This document shows positions 1-7,516 of a stretch of 28,949 bases of DNA, piece by piece; within the stretch, counting starts at the first letter, position 1, and every line of letters starts with the position of its first letter. Under the pieces are notes generated by a model. That model had not been told where the DNA came from. It searched no databases and worked only from the letters and a program-made list of their open reading frames with translations. Origin of the DNA: Candidatus Fonsibacter lacus (GTDB taxonomy: Bacteria; Pseudomonadota; Alphaproteobacteria; Pelagibacterales; Pelagibacteraceae); assembly GCA_010021145.1 (NCBI GenBank), contig RGRP01000003.1:1-28949 (forward strand). Direction: 5' to 3'. Made by a program: the position numbers and the translations under genes.

Positions 1-13
1 GACGCACAGCAAC

Positions 14-220
14 ATGATCCTTCGTCTTTCCGACGAGCTGTGGATCTCACCCGACCCCGCCAACACCGACTACGCCGCCTATCTGGCGTGGCTCGCTGAA
101 GGCAACACCCCCTTGCCCGCCCCTGAACCTGAACCCACCCCAGTACTCACCACTGAGCAGAAGCTGGAAGCTGCTGGCTTGACGGTTGCAGAATTGAAAG
201 AGCTGTTTGGCCTGAGCTGA
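14..220 (+). CDS. small virion-associated protein, probably tail region
   Basis: A 68-residue protein with a proline/glutamate linker (PEPEPTP, about residues 36-43) between a Tyr/Trp-rich N-terminal part and a C-terminal helix (EQKLEAAGLTVAELKELFGL). The frame is already open at the left edge of the window, so the true start could lie upstream and the gene may be partial. It stops 2 bases before the next tail gene and reads in the same direction as the tail-fibre block. I do not recognise a family with certainty. Its place at the head of the fibre genes suggests a small tail or assembly protein. Confidence 0.65.
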   Translation: MILRLSDELWISPDPANTDYAAYLAWLAEGNTPLPAPEPEPTPVLTTEQKLEAAGLTVAELKELFGLS

Positions 221-222
221 TC

Positions 223-561
223 ATGGCAATTTCACCCGGCACCTACAACATCAGCCTGCAGCGCCGGGCGGATTACAGCATCACGCTGCAGTTCAAGGAC
301 AGCACCGATGCTGCCATCAACTTGACCGGCTGGACCGTTGCCGCTCAAGCTTGGAATCAAGGCCGCACCACCAAATACGGCGACTTCACCGTTACCTACA
401 CCAACCGCAGCACTGGAACAGTTGCCATTGCGCTAACTGATGACCAGACCGCAACGCTGCCCAATGAGGCGTATTACGACGTATTGCTGACTAATCCAAG
501 TGGCCTGAAGGAGTATTACCTCGAAGGCATTATCTACGTCAGCGAGGGCTACACCGCATGA
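223..561 (+). CDS. tail/baseplate-like beta-sandwich protein
   Basis: 112 residues, rich in Thr, Tyr and alternating hydrophobics, as expected for a beta-sandwich. The opening (GTYNISLQRRADYSITLQFKD) and the later text on a linear response (LTGWTVAAQ, YYDVLLTNPSG) resemble the N-terminal domain of baseplate upper or receptor-binding-associated proteins of tailed phages. The stop overlaps the next start by 4 bases (ATGA at 558-561), so the two are probably translationally coupled. It is likely a virion component that links the tail tip to the fibres. Exact family not certain. Confidence 0.7.
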   Translation: MAISPGTYNISLQRRADYSITLQFKDSTDAAINLTGWTVAAQAWNQGRTTKYGDFTVTYTNRSTGTVAIALTDDQTATLPNEAYYDVLLTNPSGLKEYYLEGIIYVSEGYTA

Positions 562-884
562 CGACAGTCAATGTCAGTTCTGTAACTAACACGGTCACCG
601 TCACTGAAAACGGCAGCAGCACTGTTGTCACCGTACCCGTTACCAGCACGGTTACTGCAGTCACGGAGGGTCCGCAAGGACCAGCCGGTGGTACTGCGTT
701 TGTCTATCAGCAAACTGCGCCAGCAACAACATGGACCATAAATCACAATCTTGGCTATAAACCATCTGTTGAATTACTTGACAGCGGCAGCCAAGAGATT
801 GACGGTGATGTTTCGCACCCAAGCGACAACCAAACCGTTGTTACACTGAACCCAGCATCCGCTGGCCTCGCTCGCCTGATCTGA
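558..884 (+). CDS. tail fibre protein with collagen-like GPQGPAG segment
   Basis: 108 residues. Residues 1-35 are a Thr/Val-rich repeat region. A short collagen-like stretch (EGPQGPAGG, about 38-46) follows, then a C-terminal domain beginning TTWTINHNLGYKP that is common at the tips of phage fibre modules. Collagen-like triplets usually act as trimerising spacers in fibres. The start overlaps the previous gene by 4 bases and the next gene begins 2 bases after the stop, so this is one fibre operon. It probably contributes to host recognition. Confidence 0.75.
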   Translation: MTTVNVSSVTNTVTVTENGSSTVVTVPVTSTVTAVTEGPQGPAGGTAFVYQQTAPATTWTINHNLGYKPSVELLDSGSQEIDGDVSHPSDNQTVVTLNPASAGLARLI

Positions 885-885
885 C

Positions 886-1338
886 ATGGCTCGCAAGTTT
901 TTTACTGACCTTGACCTGCAAAGCGTCTCAAAGGTCATCAATGTCCCGACGCCAACTGCATCGGGCGATGCAGTGCCCAAGTCCTATGTGGACTCTGCTG
1001 TTGAGGGCCTGGCATGGAAGGACAGCGCTCGCGTTGGCACGCAAAGCAGCATCAACCTGACCAGCCCTGGCGCCACGATTGATGGCGTGACCATGGCATC
1101 CCAAGATCGGGTGCTGGTGCGCAACCAATCCACGCAAAGCCAGAACGGCATTTATGTGTGGAATGGCGCTGCAGTCGCCATGACCCGCTCGCTTGATGCC
1201 AGCACCTTTGCCGAGCTTGAGCAGGCGATCATCACCGTCGAGGAAGGCACCGACGCTGGCACCACCTGGCGTCAGACGCAGGTCAACGGCACGATCGACA
1301 GCAGCAATGTCGTCTGGACATCGTTCGCCGCTGCTTAA
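886..1338 (+). CDS. phage tail fibre protein
   Basis: 150 residues. The N-terminus (FFTDLDLQSVSKVINVP) runs into DAVPKSYVDSAVEGLAWKDSAR, a widespread phage fibre motif, and then a beta-rich part (VLVRNQSTQSQNGIYVW, GTTWRQTQ). The combination of an attachment segment, the VPKSYVD element and a QNGIY strand is characteristic of modular tail fibres of cyanophages and other tailed phages. It lies directly after the collagen-like fibre gene and is followed by a 27-base spacer. Likely part of the host-contact apparatus. Confidence 0.85.
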   Translation: MARKFFTDLDLQSVSKVINVPTPTASGDAVPKSYVDSAVEGLAWKDSARVGTQSSINLTSPGATIDGVTMASQDRVLVRNQSTQSQNGIYVWNGAAVAMTRSLDASTFAELEQAIITVEEGTDAGTTWRQTQVNGTIDSSNVVWTSFAAA

Positions 1339-1365
1339 TGCTTACCGCGTGGTGGTGATCGGCTG

Positions 1366-1632
1366 ATGGCACGGGTCTTTGAAACCGACATAACGCTCAA
1401 CGCGCAACGCGAGCTGCGGCTGGCTGATGCGGACTCATCCGCCTATGTCGGCTTCAAGGCTCCTGCCACCATCACTACCAACCGCATCTGGACACTGCCG
1501 TCTGCTGATGGCACCAGCGGTCAAGTGCTGAGCACCAATGGATCTGGTGTGCTGTCGTGGGCAACAGCAGGTGGTGGCGGCGGAGGCAGCTCCGTCGGTG
1601 ACAACCTCTATCTCAACCAGAACTGCATCTAA
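1366..1632 (+). CDS. short tail fibre module ending in a glycine tract
   Basis: 88 residues. It starts like its upstream neighbour (MARVFETDITLNAQREL against MARKFFTDLDLQS), which points to an old duplication of the attachment segment. The middle carries the fibre motif IWTLPSADGTSGQVLSTNG followed by SGVLSWATA, then GGGGGGSS and a short tail. In many cyanophages this module is fused to further fibre domains. Here the gene stops soon after the flexible glycine tract, and the next fibre gene starts 3 bases later. Confidence 0.8.
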   Translation: MARVFETDITLNAQRELRLADADSSAYVGFKAPATITTNRIWTLPSADGTSGQVLSTNGSGVLSWATAGGGGGGSSVGDNLYLNQNCI

Positions 1633-1635
1633 GCC

Positions 1636-2031
1636 ATGGCTGCCTCACCCGCTTTTGTCTCCACTCCGCGCATTGGGCGTTGTTCACTGAGCACAGCCAA
1701 CACCGCAACGGATGGCACCGGCACGATCACTGATCTGATCACTGGCGTCAGCGCTGGCACTCGTGTGCTGAGTATCAACGTGCAAGGCACCGCGACGACC
1801 GTTGCGGCACTGGTGAACATCTTCCTGTGGGATGGGACGCAGTGGGATCTGTTCGATCAGATCACGATCAGCGCCACCACTGGCAGCAATACCGCCAAGG
1901 CTTACCGCCTCGTGACCGCCTATACGGATCTTGTGCTGCCAAGCGCATCATGGAAGCTTGGCGCAACGATCACTGTGCAGCCAACCACCGGCACCGTGCG
2001 TGTTGCAGCGTTCGGGGGTGACCTGACGTGA
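1636..2031 (+). CDS. beta-rich virion protein in the tail fibre cluster
   Basis: 131 residues, with alternating Val/Thr strands (TRVLSINVQGTATTVAALVNIFLWDG) and a Trp-centred motif (GTQWDLFDQITISA). It lacks signal or membrane segments. Its end overlaps the next gene by 4 bases (GTGA at 2028-2031). Similar small beta-sandwich proteins occur beside fibres in cyanophage tail modules and are thought to be head or tail decoration or fibre-linked proteins. I cannot name a family. Confidence 0.7.
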   Translation: MAASPAFVSTPRIGRCSLSTANTATDGTGTITDLITGVSAGTRVLSINVQGTATTVAALVNIFLWDGTQWDLFDQITISATTGSNTAKAYRLVTAYTDLVLPSASWKLGATITVQPTTGTVRVAAFGGDLT

Positions 2032-3131
2032 ACCTAAACACTGCAGGTTGGGCGTCACCACTGCTGCGGCTTGTTGCACGTCTGCGCAGCGAGGGCGTCA
2101 ATAGCACCACGCCCGTCACCGAGATCAACGGCGGCACAATTAGCGCCACCAATGCCGACATCGCTCTGGTCGCCAAGGGTACAGGCGCGACGCTGGCGCA
2201 GGTGCCGGATGGGACGAGAGCGGGTGGCGATAAACGGGGGCAGTTTGCGACGGATTTACAGAAATTTCGGACCACTGCTACGCAAGTTGCTAGCGGGAAC
2301 TATTCCGTTGTGTGCGGGGGGCAAAACAATCTTGCAAGCGGCATATTTAGCGTTATTTGCGGAGGGCAAGATAGCACATATGGCACTGGCGCTAATGCGT
2401 TTATAGGGGGAGGATACGACAATCGCGCAACAGCCGCTTGGAGCGCAACAGCCGCCGGAGCCTCAAATCAAGCAACCTCAAACTACTCCTTCGTCGGCGG
2501 AGGCCAGAGCAACACCGCCCAAACCAACACGCACGCTGTGGTGTGTGGGGGTAATAGCAATACGGCGAGTGGGGCGAATGCGTGTGTAGCAAGTGGGGAA
2601 AGCAATACGGCTTCTGGTCGTTCTACTTTTATTGGAGGAGGTGGAGTACACACTGCATCAGGAAGTTATTCGGCAGTGATGGGTGGGGCTAGTGGCAACA
2701 CAAGAAGTATTGTTGGCTATCACGTTTTTCCTGCATGTAACCAGCCAGTATCTAGTGCGGCTGGATCTACACAATCCGCGCTTCTGCTCCTAGCCCGCCA
2801 AACCACTGATGCTACCGCAACGGTTCTCGCTAGCAATAACCAACCGGGCACAACCACCAACCAAGTCATCCTGCCGAATAACAGCGCCTACAGCTTCAGC
2901 GGCGAGGTGATCGCAGGCGTTACGGCACCTGGCTCAAGACGCACCTTGAATACAGCGACGCGGTGGACTGCTGATGACCGTCAAAGCAAAGACCGGCACT
3001 GGGCGCATCGAGCATCAAGCTGGCAAACCGAAAACTACACAGGATGGCTACGGTCAAAACTCTCGTCCTCGGCGAAGAGGGAAAAAACCTCTTCGGGGTC
3101 AAGGGCGATAGGCTACAGGGGAATGCTGTAG
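2028..3131 (+). CDS. tail fibre/adhesin with YadA-head-like repeats, C-terminus probably out of frame
   Basis: 367 residues from a GTG start that overlaps the previous stop. Residues about 85-235 hold eight or nine repeats of the type GxxNxASGxxSxVxGG, the left-handed beta-roll repeat of YadA-like adhesin heads, here probably a host-binding fibre tip. Residues about 250-300 (ALLLLARQTTDATATVLAS, NQVILPNNSAYSFSGEVIAGV) match the usual start of a cyanophage fibre C-terminal domain. After about residue 300 the text turns basic and disordered (RRTLNTATRW onward). This part overlaps a small basic gene in another frame (2974-3111) and looks like out-of-frame reading after a recombination junction. 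The real fibre probably lost its last domain. Confidence 0.7.
   Translation: MNLNTAGWASPLLRLVARLRSEGVNSTTPVTEINGGTISATNADIALVAKGTGATLAQVPDGTRAGGDKRGQFATDLQKFRTTATQVASGNYSVVCGGQNNLASGIFSVICGGQDSTYGTGANAFIGGGYDNRATAAWSATAAGASNQATSNYSFVGGGQSNTAQTNTHAVVCGGNSNTASGANACVASGESNTASGRSTFIGGGGVHTASGSYSAVMGGASGNTRSIVGYHVFPACNQPVSSAAGSTQSALLLLARQTTDATATVLASNNQPGTTTNQVILPNNSAYSFSGEVIAGVTAPGSRRTLNTATRWTADDRQSKDRHWAHRASSWQTENYTGWLRSKLSSSAKREKTSSGSRAIGYRGML
2974..3111 (+). CDS. small highly basic protein (45 aa), cyanophage type
   Basis: A 45-codon gene in a different frame from the longer fibre reading frame. Its ATG overlaps the stop of yet another frame (TGATG at 2972-2976). The protein starts MTVKAKTGTGRIEHQAGKPK and ends in an Arg/Lys-rich stretch (RPRRRGKKPLRGQGR). 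Small basic proteins with a similar start and the ending RGQGR are, as I remember them, common in cyanophage structural regions, with function unproven. The good match to that pattern is why I trust this frame over the fibre frame here. Confidence 0.7.
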   Translation: MTVKAKTGTGRIEHQAGKPKTTQDGYGQNSRPRRRGKKPLRGQGR

Positions 3132-3135
3132 CGCC

Positions 3136-3393
3136 GTGGCAGAAGACAACCAAGACAGGCCGCGAACGCTCTTCAACTGGAAAGGCGTAGAAGAACAAGT
3201 CGCTGCTGGATTAATTCTGATGGCAACTTGTGGAATTGGTTTCATTGCATTTACAGTACCTCAGCGACTTGATCTAATTCTTGAAAGGCTTACCGCAATT
3301 GCCCAAAAAGTAGTTGTATTAGAAGGGCGCGTCGATCAAGTAGAAGAAGATGTGAATGATTTAAAATTAAAAACTCGTCATACGTGGAAATAA
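3136..3393 (+). CDS. membrane protein with C-terminal coiled coil, lysis-region (holin candidate)
   Basis: 85 residues from a GTG start. One hydrophobic segment (about residues 17-35, AGLILMATCGIGFIAFTV) is followed by a charged coiled-coil region with regular Leu/Val spacing (LILERLTAIAQKVVVLEGRVDQVEEDVNDL). It sits two genes upstream of the endolysin. This is the usual place for a holin or a membrane accessory of lysis. A single membrane helix with a cytoplasmic or periplasmic coil also fits an accessory anchor, so holin is only a candidate. Confidence 0.75.
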   Translation: MAEDNQDRPRTLFNWKGVEEQVAAGLILMATCGIGFIAFTVPQRLDLILERLTAIAQKVVVLEGRVDQVEEDVNDLKLKTRHTWK

Positions 3394-3647
3394 TGCCAAC
3401 TTGGCTTCAGCGGTCAATAATGGCAATTTCTGCTGTTATAGCATTAACGGCACTTGTTCAATGGGGCGCCTGTCGCTTTTACACCCTTCCGACCGTTTGG
3501 CCTTGGTACGCAAAATATGTTGGAACCGAACAAGGAACAAGGATTGACATTACGCCGCTTGGCTGCAATGATGCTGACAACAGAGCAATTACAGTTTTGA
3601 TGGCTGTTTTGACCACATTGATTTCTCTTGGTCGAAATGCCGAGTAG
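3393..3647 (+). CDS. two-helix membrane protein of the lysis region
   Basis: 84 residues from the ATG that overlaps the previous stop (TAATG at 3391-3395). An in-frame ATG at 3384 would add three residues. There are two hydrophobic segments: residues about 8-26 (IMAISAVIALTALVQWGA) and about 66-79 (ITVLMAVLTTLISLG). The loop between contains two Cys residues (C25 and C59 or nearby). A two-helix hairpin between a membrane protein and the endolysin is typical of class II holins or spanin-like partners. Which of the two membrane genes is the true holin cannot be decided from sequence alone. Confidence 0.7.
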   Translation: MPTWLQRSIMAISAVIALTALVQWGACRFYTLPTVWPWYAKYVGTEQGTRIDITPLGCNDADNRAITVLMAVLTTLISLGRNAE

Positions 3648-3676
3648 CCTGAGGCAGGCACGCCGCTCAGTCTGCA

Positions 3677-3952
3677 ATGAAAAAGCTTTTTGTTCGGTTA
3701 GCAAAGATTTTGCTAAGGCTTGCTCTTGACAAGGCAATCAGACAAGTGCTTCCAAAAATTTATGAAAATCTTGATATTTCTGTACCTATTGCAATTGTTA
3801 ATGGTGCCTCGCCAACTGTAATTGAATCCGAGATTTCTTATCTTGCTAAAAAGTTTAGCAAGGAAGAGGTATCTGATACCGCAGTCGAGGCCTTAGCGCT
3901 TCTCTATAATCCAATCAAGAATGCCGTTCGGACGCAACGAAAAACGCAATGA
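3677..3952 (+). CDS. small basic helical protein preceding the endolysin
   Basis: 91 residues. An amphipathic basic N-terminus (MKKLFVRLAKILLRLALDKAIRQVLPKIYE) precedes a mixed helical region. The stop overlaps the endolysin start by 4 bases (ATGA at 3949-3952), so it is probably co-translated with it. The N-terminal helix could associate with membrane. No family recognised. By position it may be a lysis accessory or a chaperone of the endolysin. Confidence 0.65.
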   Translation: MKKLFVRLAKILLRLALDKAIRQVLPKIYENLDISVPIAIVNGASPTVIESEISYLAKKFSKEEVSDTAVEALALLYNPIKNAVRTQRKTQ

Positions 3953-5115
3953 GCGATTTTCTCTCTGCCGCTCGCTGGACTGATAAGCAGCATCCAGAGC
4001 CGCATCAAATTGCGGCCTGGAATTACGCTTGGGCGCTGCTCACAAAAAAAGAGCAACAAGACTTTCTTGAGATATTTCGTGCTGCGCCAAGTCAAAAATC
4101 ATTGATTTCGGCTAACTACGATCAAGCGATAAAGCTAATCAAAGATTTTGAGGGTGTTCACTTAAGCGCTTATCCCGATCCGCTGCATGGCTGGGATGTA
4201 GCAACAATTGGATATGGCACAACGCACTATTCGGATGGTAGGCAAGTCAAAAGAGGAGATCAAATAACTGTCATGGAAGCAGGGCAGTTGCTCGAAACAG
4301 ATGTTGACAGAATTGCCGAAAAGCTACGCACAACAATTCCCTTTTGGAATGAAATGAGTATAAATAAACAGTGTGCTCTTATAAGCTTTGCATACAATCT
4401 TGGACCTCTTTTTTTTGGAGCAAATGGATTTGAAACTATAAGCAAGCGCCTGAGAGAAAAGGACTGGGGACAGGTGCCCGCCGCGATGGAGCTCTACAGA
4501 AATCCGAACACGCCCGTCGAGGCGGGTCTTCTGCGGCGTCGCAGAGCGGAGGGGGCGCTATGGGCGCAAAGCAAGGAGTCCAGGCCGGGGGAGGTGCTGT
4601 TGCGTGTCGCCTATGAAGCCCAAAACGACAATGCAAGCAAAACTGGATACAGGGAATGTTTTTCTAGTAGCGCCGCGATGGTTGCTCGCTTTTATGGAAA
4701 AGTGAATAACGATGATCAATATAATAAAATTCGTTCTGCATATGGAGACACTACTGATGTGCAGGCGCAAATTAAAGCACTTCAATCCCTGGGTCTTCAG
4801 GCACGCTTTGTCACAAATTGCAATGCAGCCAAATTAGAAGCAGAGCTCAATGCGGGGCGCCCCGTCATGACAGGCTGGCTACACAAGGGCCCAATCAACC
4901 TTCCAAGCGGCGGTGGTCACTGGAGCGTTGTAACTGGATACACAAAGTCAGACTTTGTTCACAATGATCCAAATGGTGAAGCAGACATGATTAACGGTGG
5001 ATACATAAACCATGTGAATGGAATGGAGGTCAAATACAGCAGAAAAAATTGGCTACGCAGATGGGAAGTTGATGGCCCGAATACAGGATGGGCTGTATTG
5101 GTTTCTCGCGGTTAA
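3949..5115 (+). CDS. bifunctional endolysin: GH24 lysozyme plus C39-like peptidase
   Basis: 388 residues. Residues about 55-207 form a T4-type GH24 lysozyme: catalytic Glu68 (DFEGVHLSAYPD), Asp77 nine residues later as in T4 E11/D20, and the TIGYGTTH motif around Thr86, followed by the usual ALISFAYNLG and LLRRRRAEGALW elements. Residues about 215-388 resemble the peptidase C39_2 fold: Cys237 in ECFSSSAAMV, His324 in GGGHWSVVTGY and an Asn/Asp pair in HNDPNG (339-340). The protein would cut both the glycan and the peptide part of host peptidoglycan. There is no signal peptide, so release should need a holin. Typical stand-alone GH24 endolysins are about 150-180 residues, so the second half is an added module. 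Confidence 0.9.
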   Translation: MSDFLSAARWTDKQHPEPHQIAAWNYAWALLTKKEQQDFLEIFRAAPSQKSLISANYDQAIKLIKDFEGVHLSAYPDPLHGWDVATIGYGTTHYSDGRQVKRGDQITVMEAGQLLETDVDRIAEKLRTTIPFWNEMSINKQCALISFAYNLGPLFFGANGFETISKRLREKDWGQVPAAMELYRNPNTPVEAGLLRRRRAEGALWAQSKESRPGEVLLRVAYEAQNDNASKTGYRECFSSSAAMVARFYGKVNNDDQYNKIRSAYGDTTDVQAQIKALQSLGLQARFVTNCNAAKLEAELNAGRPVMTGWLHKGPINLPSGGGHWSVVTGYTKSDFVHNDPNGEADMINGGYINHVNGMEVKYSRKNWLRRWEVDGPNTGWAVLVSRG

Positions 5116-5142
5116 GCTGTGGTGTAAGCCGCTACAGCCGGC

Positions 5143-5994
5143 ATGGCGATCACCTCAACGCGATTGTCGCCAGAGCTGCTGGAAGTTCGCATTTCTTACA
5201 CAAGTATTAAGGAAACCGCAACTTTTTTTCTTGCATCCGATATTCACTTGGATAATCCTAAGTGCAATCGCGGATTACTGAAGCAGCACCTTGAAGAGTG
5301 CAGGGCTATTGGTGGAAATGCGTTATTTTTTGGCGATGTGCTTTGCGTAATGCAGGGGAAAAAAGATAGGCGCGGAGGAAAAGGAGATATACGTCCAGAG
5401 CACCTTGGTGGAAATTATTTTGATCTCGTTTTTCGTGAATCCGCCGATTTCTTAAAGCCTTACGGCGACATGATACTGATGATGGGCGATGGCAATCACG
5501 AAACCGCAGTTCTCAACAACCAAGAGATTGACCCGCTAGAAAACGTAGTCCGACTTATGCGCAACGATGGCGCAGTGACTGAACACATGGGCTACCAAGG
5601 CTTTGTGCGATTTGTCTTTGAACGCAAGGATGGCGGGATTCGGCGCTGCACGCTGTTCTTCCATCATGGCGCATGGGGTGGCGTTATTACGAAGGGTACG
5701 ATGGGCGGCGGTCGCTATGCGCAAATCGCACCTGATGCTGACATTGTGGTAAATGGTCACAACCACGAGCGCAGCATTGTTGCTCACCCGTGCTACCGCG
5801 TCAGCAATGAAGGCAGGGCATGGATTGAGCAGCGCTGGCACCTGCAAACCGGCACCTACAAGCAAGAGTTTGGTGGCACTGGCGGCTGGGCAGTAGAACG
5901 CATTGTGATGCCTAAATCACTTGGCGGCATCTGGCTTGATTTGACGCCACGTAAGCGAGGTGGTGTTGATATTACCTGCAGGCCAACACTATGA
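5143..5994 (+). CDS. metallophosphoesterase (calcineurin-like)
   Basis: 283 residues. It shows the full set of metal-binding motifs: D33-x-H35 (SDIHLDN), G64-D65 (FFGDV), G117-N118-H119-E120, H174/H175 (FFHHGAW) and G205-H206-N207-H208. The family hydrolyses phosphomonoesters or phosphodiesters, including nucleic acids, with two metal ions. Phage members often act in DNA processing, but the substrate here is unknown. It overlaps the next small gene by 4 bases and is separated from the endolysin by 27 bases. Confidence 0.9.
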   Translation: MAITSTRLSPELLEVRISYTSIKETATFFLASDIHLDNPKCNRGLLKQHLEECRAIGGNALFFGDVLCVMQGKKDRRGGKGDIRPEHLGGNYFDLVFRESADFLKPYGDMILMMGDGNHETAVLNNQEIDPLENVVRLMRNDGAVTEHMGYQGFVRFVFERKDGGIRRCTLFFHHGAWGGVITKGTMGGGRYAQIAPDADIVVNGHNHERSIVAHPCYRVSNEGRAWIEQRWHLQTGTYKQEFGGTGGWAVERIVMPKSLGGIWLDLTPRKRGGVDITCRPTL

Positions 5995-6173
5995 AGCAAT
6001 ACGTTCTTGAGGTTGAGTATACAATCGTCGTTGAAAGTTGCGATGACGACCCAGAGGACGTATCAAATGATTTTATTGCGCGACTCTCTGAGTTAGCGCC
6101 GTCCAACGATCACATCCTGGGCATCTCGGTCCAGGTGCTCCCGATACCTGAATTGCGTGGATCACACGATTGA
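5991..6173 (+). CDS. small acidic protein, unknown
   Basis: 60 residues, acidic (ESCDDDPEDVSNDF), with an initial beta strand (YVLEVEYTIVVE). It overlaps the phosphoesterase stop by 4 bases and the HNH start by 17 bases, so it belongs to a coupled trio. The strand-helix-strand pattern suggests a small alpha/beta fold. No family recognised. Confidence 0.6.
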   Translation: MKQYVLEVEYTIVVESCDDDPEDVSNDFIARLSELAPSNDHILGISVQVLPIPELRGSHD

Positions 6174-6456
6174 AGGCTCCAATCTCATTCCAAAGCGCAA
6201 TGCAAAATACAAGTTCAGGCAGCAAATTTTTGAAGCATGGGAATATTCTTGCGCCTATTGCGGCATAGAGGCTGACACGCTTGATCACGTCAAGCCGAGA
6301 CACAAAGGCGGAGCAACAGTTACAAATAATTTAGTTCCAGCCTGTCGCTGCTGCAATCGCAAGAAAGGCAGCGAAGAATGGGAGGTTTGGTTTAGCCGTC
6401 AAGAGTCATGGGATCTTGAGCGAGTACTCAGGATTCGGAACTGGACTCAAGACTAA
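6157..6456 (+). CDS. HNH endonuclease
   Basis: 99 residues from a GTG start. A zinc-supported HNH domain covers residues about 30-72: C32-x-x-C35, D43-H44 (LDHVKPRHKGG), N57-N58-L (TNNLVPAC), C63/C66 and N67-R-K-K-G. HNH nucleases in phages act in packaging, as homing nucleases or in host DNA degradation. It is not next to a terminase here, so the role is open. Its TAA stop overlaps the stop of the convergent sigma gene (6453-6456). Confidence 0.9.
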   Translation: MDHTIEGSNLIPKRNAKYKFRQQIFEAWEYSCAYCGIEADTLDHVKPRHKGGATVTNNLVPACRCCNRKKGSEEWEVWFSRQESWDLERVLRIRNWTQD

Positions 6457-7340
6457 GCCTTGAGCTTTTTTTCTACCCTTAAGAGCAGTGCGCATCTATT
6501 GATTCCCGCTTGTTCCATTTTTTGCAATTTACTGCGCGACATTCCCGTAACGTCGCATATGTCCTTCCACGGAGTCGGAGGGTCTTTTGCTCTTTCAAGA
6601 ACAATCATCTTTGTTGTTTCGTCAAGGTACTCATCTATTGCTCTATAGGCCTCCTCTATGTTCATCCGAGTTTCTGCATCTTCTATTGTATTTGAGTTTT
6701 TTTGATCCGCAATAATTTCAACAAGCGCAGAACCTTCTTCTAGTTCATTCGCGCTTTTGTCAAGACTTGATAGGGCGCGAGGCGCACTCATTACTAATCT
6801 GATTTCATCAACAGCGAAATCGGTTATTTCAGAAATTTCAACAAGTGTTGGCTCTCTTCCAAGTTGTTTACTCAGGTCTTCAATTGCTTTTTTAATTTTA
6901 AATGTTGCATCGTGTATTCCTATCGGAAGGCGAATGGTTAAATCAGCAAATTGCATTGACCGCTGTATCGCCTGTCTTATCCACCAATAAGCGTAAGTAC
7001 TCATGGCATATCCACGAGTGGGGTCAAATTTTTCAACCGCTCTCGCTAATCCAAGATTTCCCTCCTGGACAAGATCCATAAGATCAAGGCTATTGCAGCG
7101 ATTTGTATATTTTCTTGCAATATTTACCACCAACCTTAAATTGCATTTAATAAACTTCTCCCTTGCTTTTTTTCCAATTTTTGCAATTTTTTTATCTTCT
7201 TCTGTATAAGCCGATTCTTCCTTGTGTCGTATCGCCATCCACGCCTGCACCTGTGTGCCAAGCATCACTTCTTGTGTTTTGGTTAATAGGGGGTATCGCC
7301 CTATTTCATTGAGATAGCTCTTGATCGCATCGCTGGCCAT
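6453..7340 (-). CDS. RNA polymerase sigma factor, sigma-70 group 2-like
   Basis: 295 residues from the ATG at 7340, giving MASDAIKSYLNEIGRYPLLT, the normal beginning of cyanobacterial group 2 sigma factors (region 1.2). In-frame upstream starts exist at 7409 (ATG) and 7439 (GTG), but the extra residues do not look like sigma sequence. Region 2 covers about 60-125 (NLRLVV, DLVQEGNLGL, FDPTRGYAMSTYAYWWIRQAI), region 3 about 125-205 and region 4 about 225-290. The region 4 helix-turn-helix (PWKDICDVTGMSRSKLQKME) is divergent from the host consensus for -35 recognition. The product would bind host core polymerase and redirect it to phage promoters. It is read convergently to the lysis operon. Confidence 0.93.
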   Translation of the reverse strand: MASDAIKSYLNEIGRYPLLTKTQEVMLGTQVQAWMAIRHKEESAYTEEDKKIAKIGKKAREKFIKCNLRLVVNIARKYTNRCNSLDLMDLVQEGNLGLARAVEKFDPTRGYAMSTYAYWWIRQAIQRSMQFADLTIRLPIGIHDATFKIKKAIEDLSKQLGREPTLVEISEITDFAVDEIRLVMSAPRALSSLDKSANELEEGSALVEIIADQKNSNTIEDAETRMNIEEAYRAIDEYLDETTKMIVLERAKDPPTPWKDICDVTGMSRSKLQKMEQAGINRCALLLRVEKKLKA

Positions 7341-7500
7341 CGTCGGTAGAAACGCCTTGGGAGACTTGTAGACAGTGGAGCTTCCATCGCGCTTGCCACT
7401 CCTGTGCATGATCCCACACCATGCCAATTCCGTAAACACGCCACCTCCAGTTATTGCTTTGACATGGCGCCTCGAGACAGGGTTTGTTACTCTCAGTCAT
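7306..7500 (-). CDS. possible overlapping small gene upstream of the sigma factor
   Basis: A 64-codon frame on the same strand as the sigma gene, from an ATG at 7500. The first 45 residues look protein-like: a Cys pair (PCLEAPC) then WRWRVYGIGMVWDHAQEWQARWK, rich in Trp and aromatic residues. If the sigma factor starts at 7340, the overlap is only 35 bases, which is normal for this genome. If sigma starts at 7439, the overlap is large and one frame must be spurious. No family recognised. Confidence 0.35.
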   Translation of the reverse strand: MTESNKPCLEAPCQSNNWRWRVYGIGMVWDHAQEWQARWKLHCLQVSQGVSTDDGQRCDQELSQ

Positions 7501-7516
7501 GGTTATCCATTTAGTA

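Noticed and set aside
2300..2700. Repeated GGxxN DNA considered as a CRISPR or tandem repeat
   Set aside because: The units encode the GxxNxASG protein repeat of an adhesin and vary at third positions; there are no spacers.
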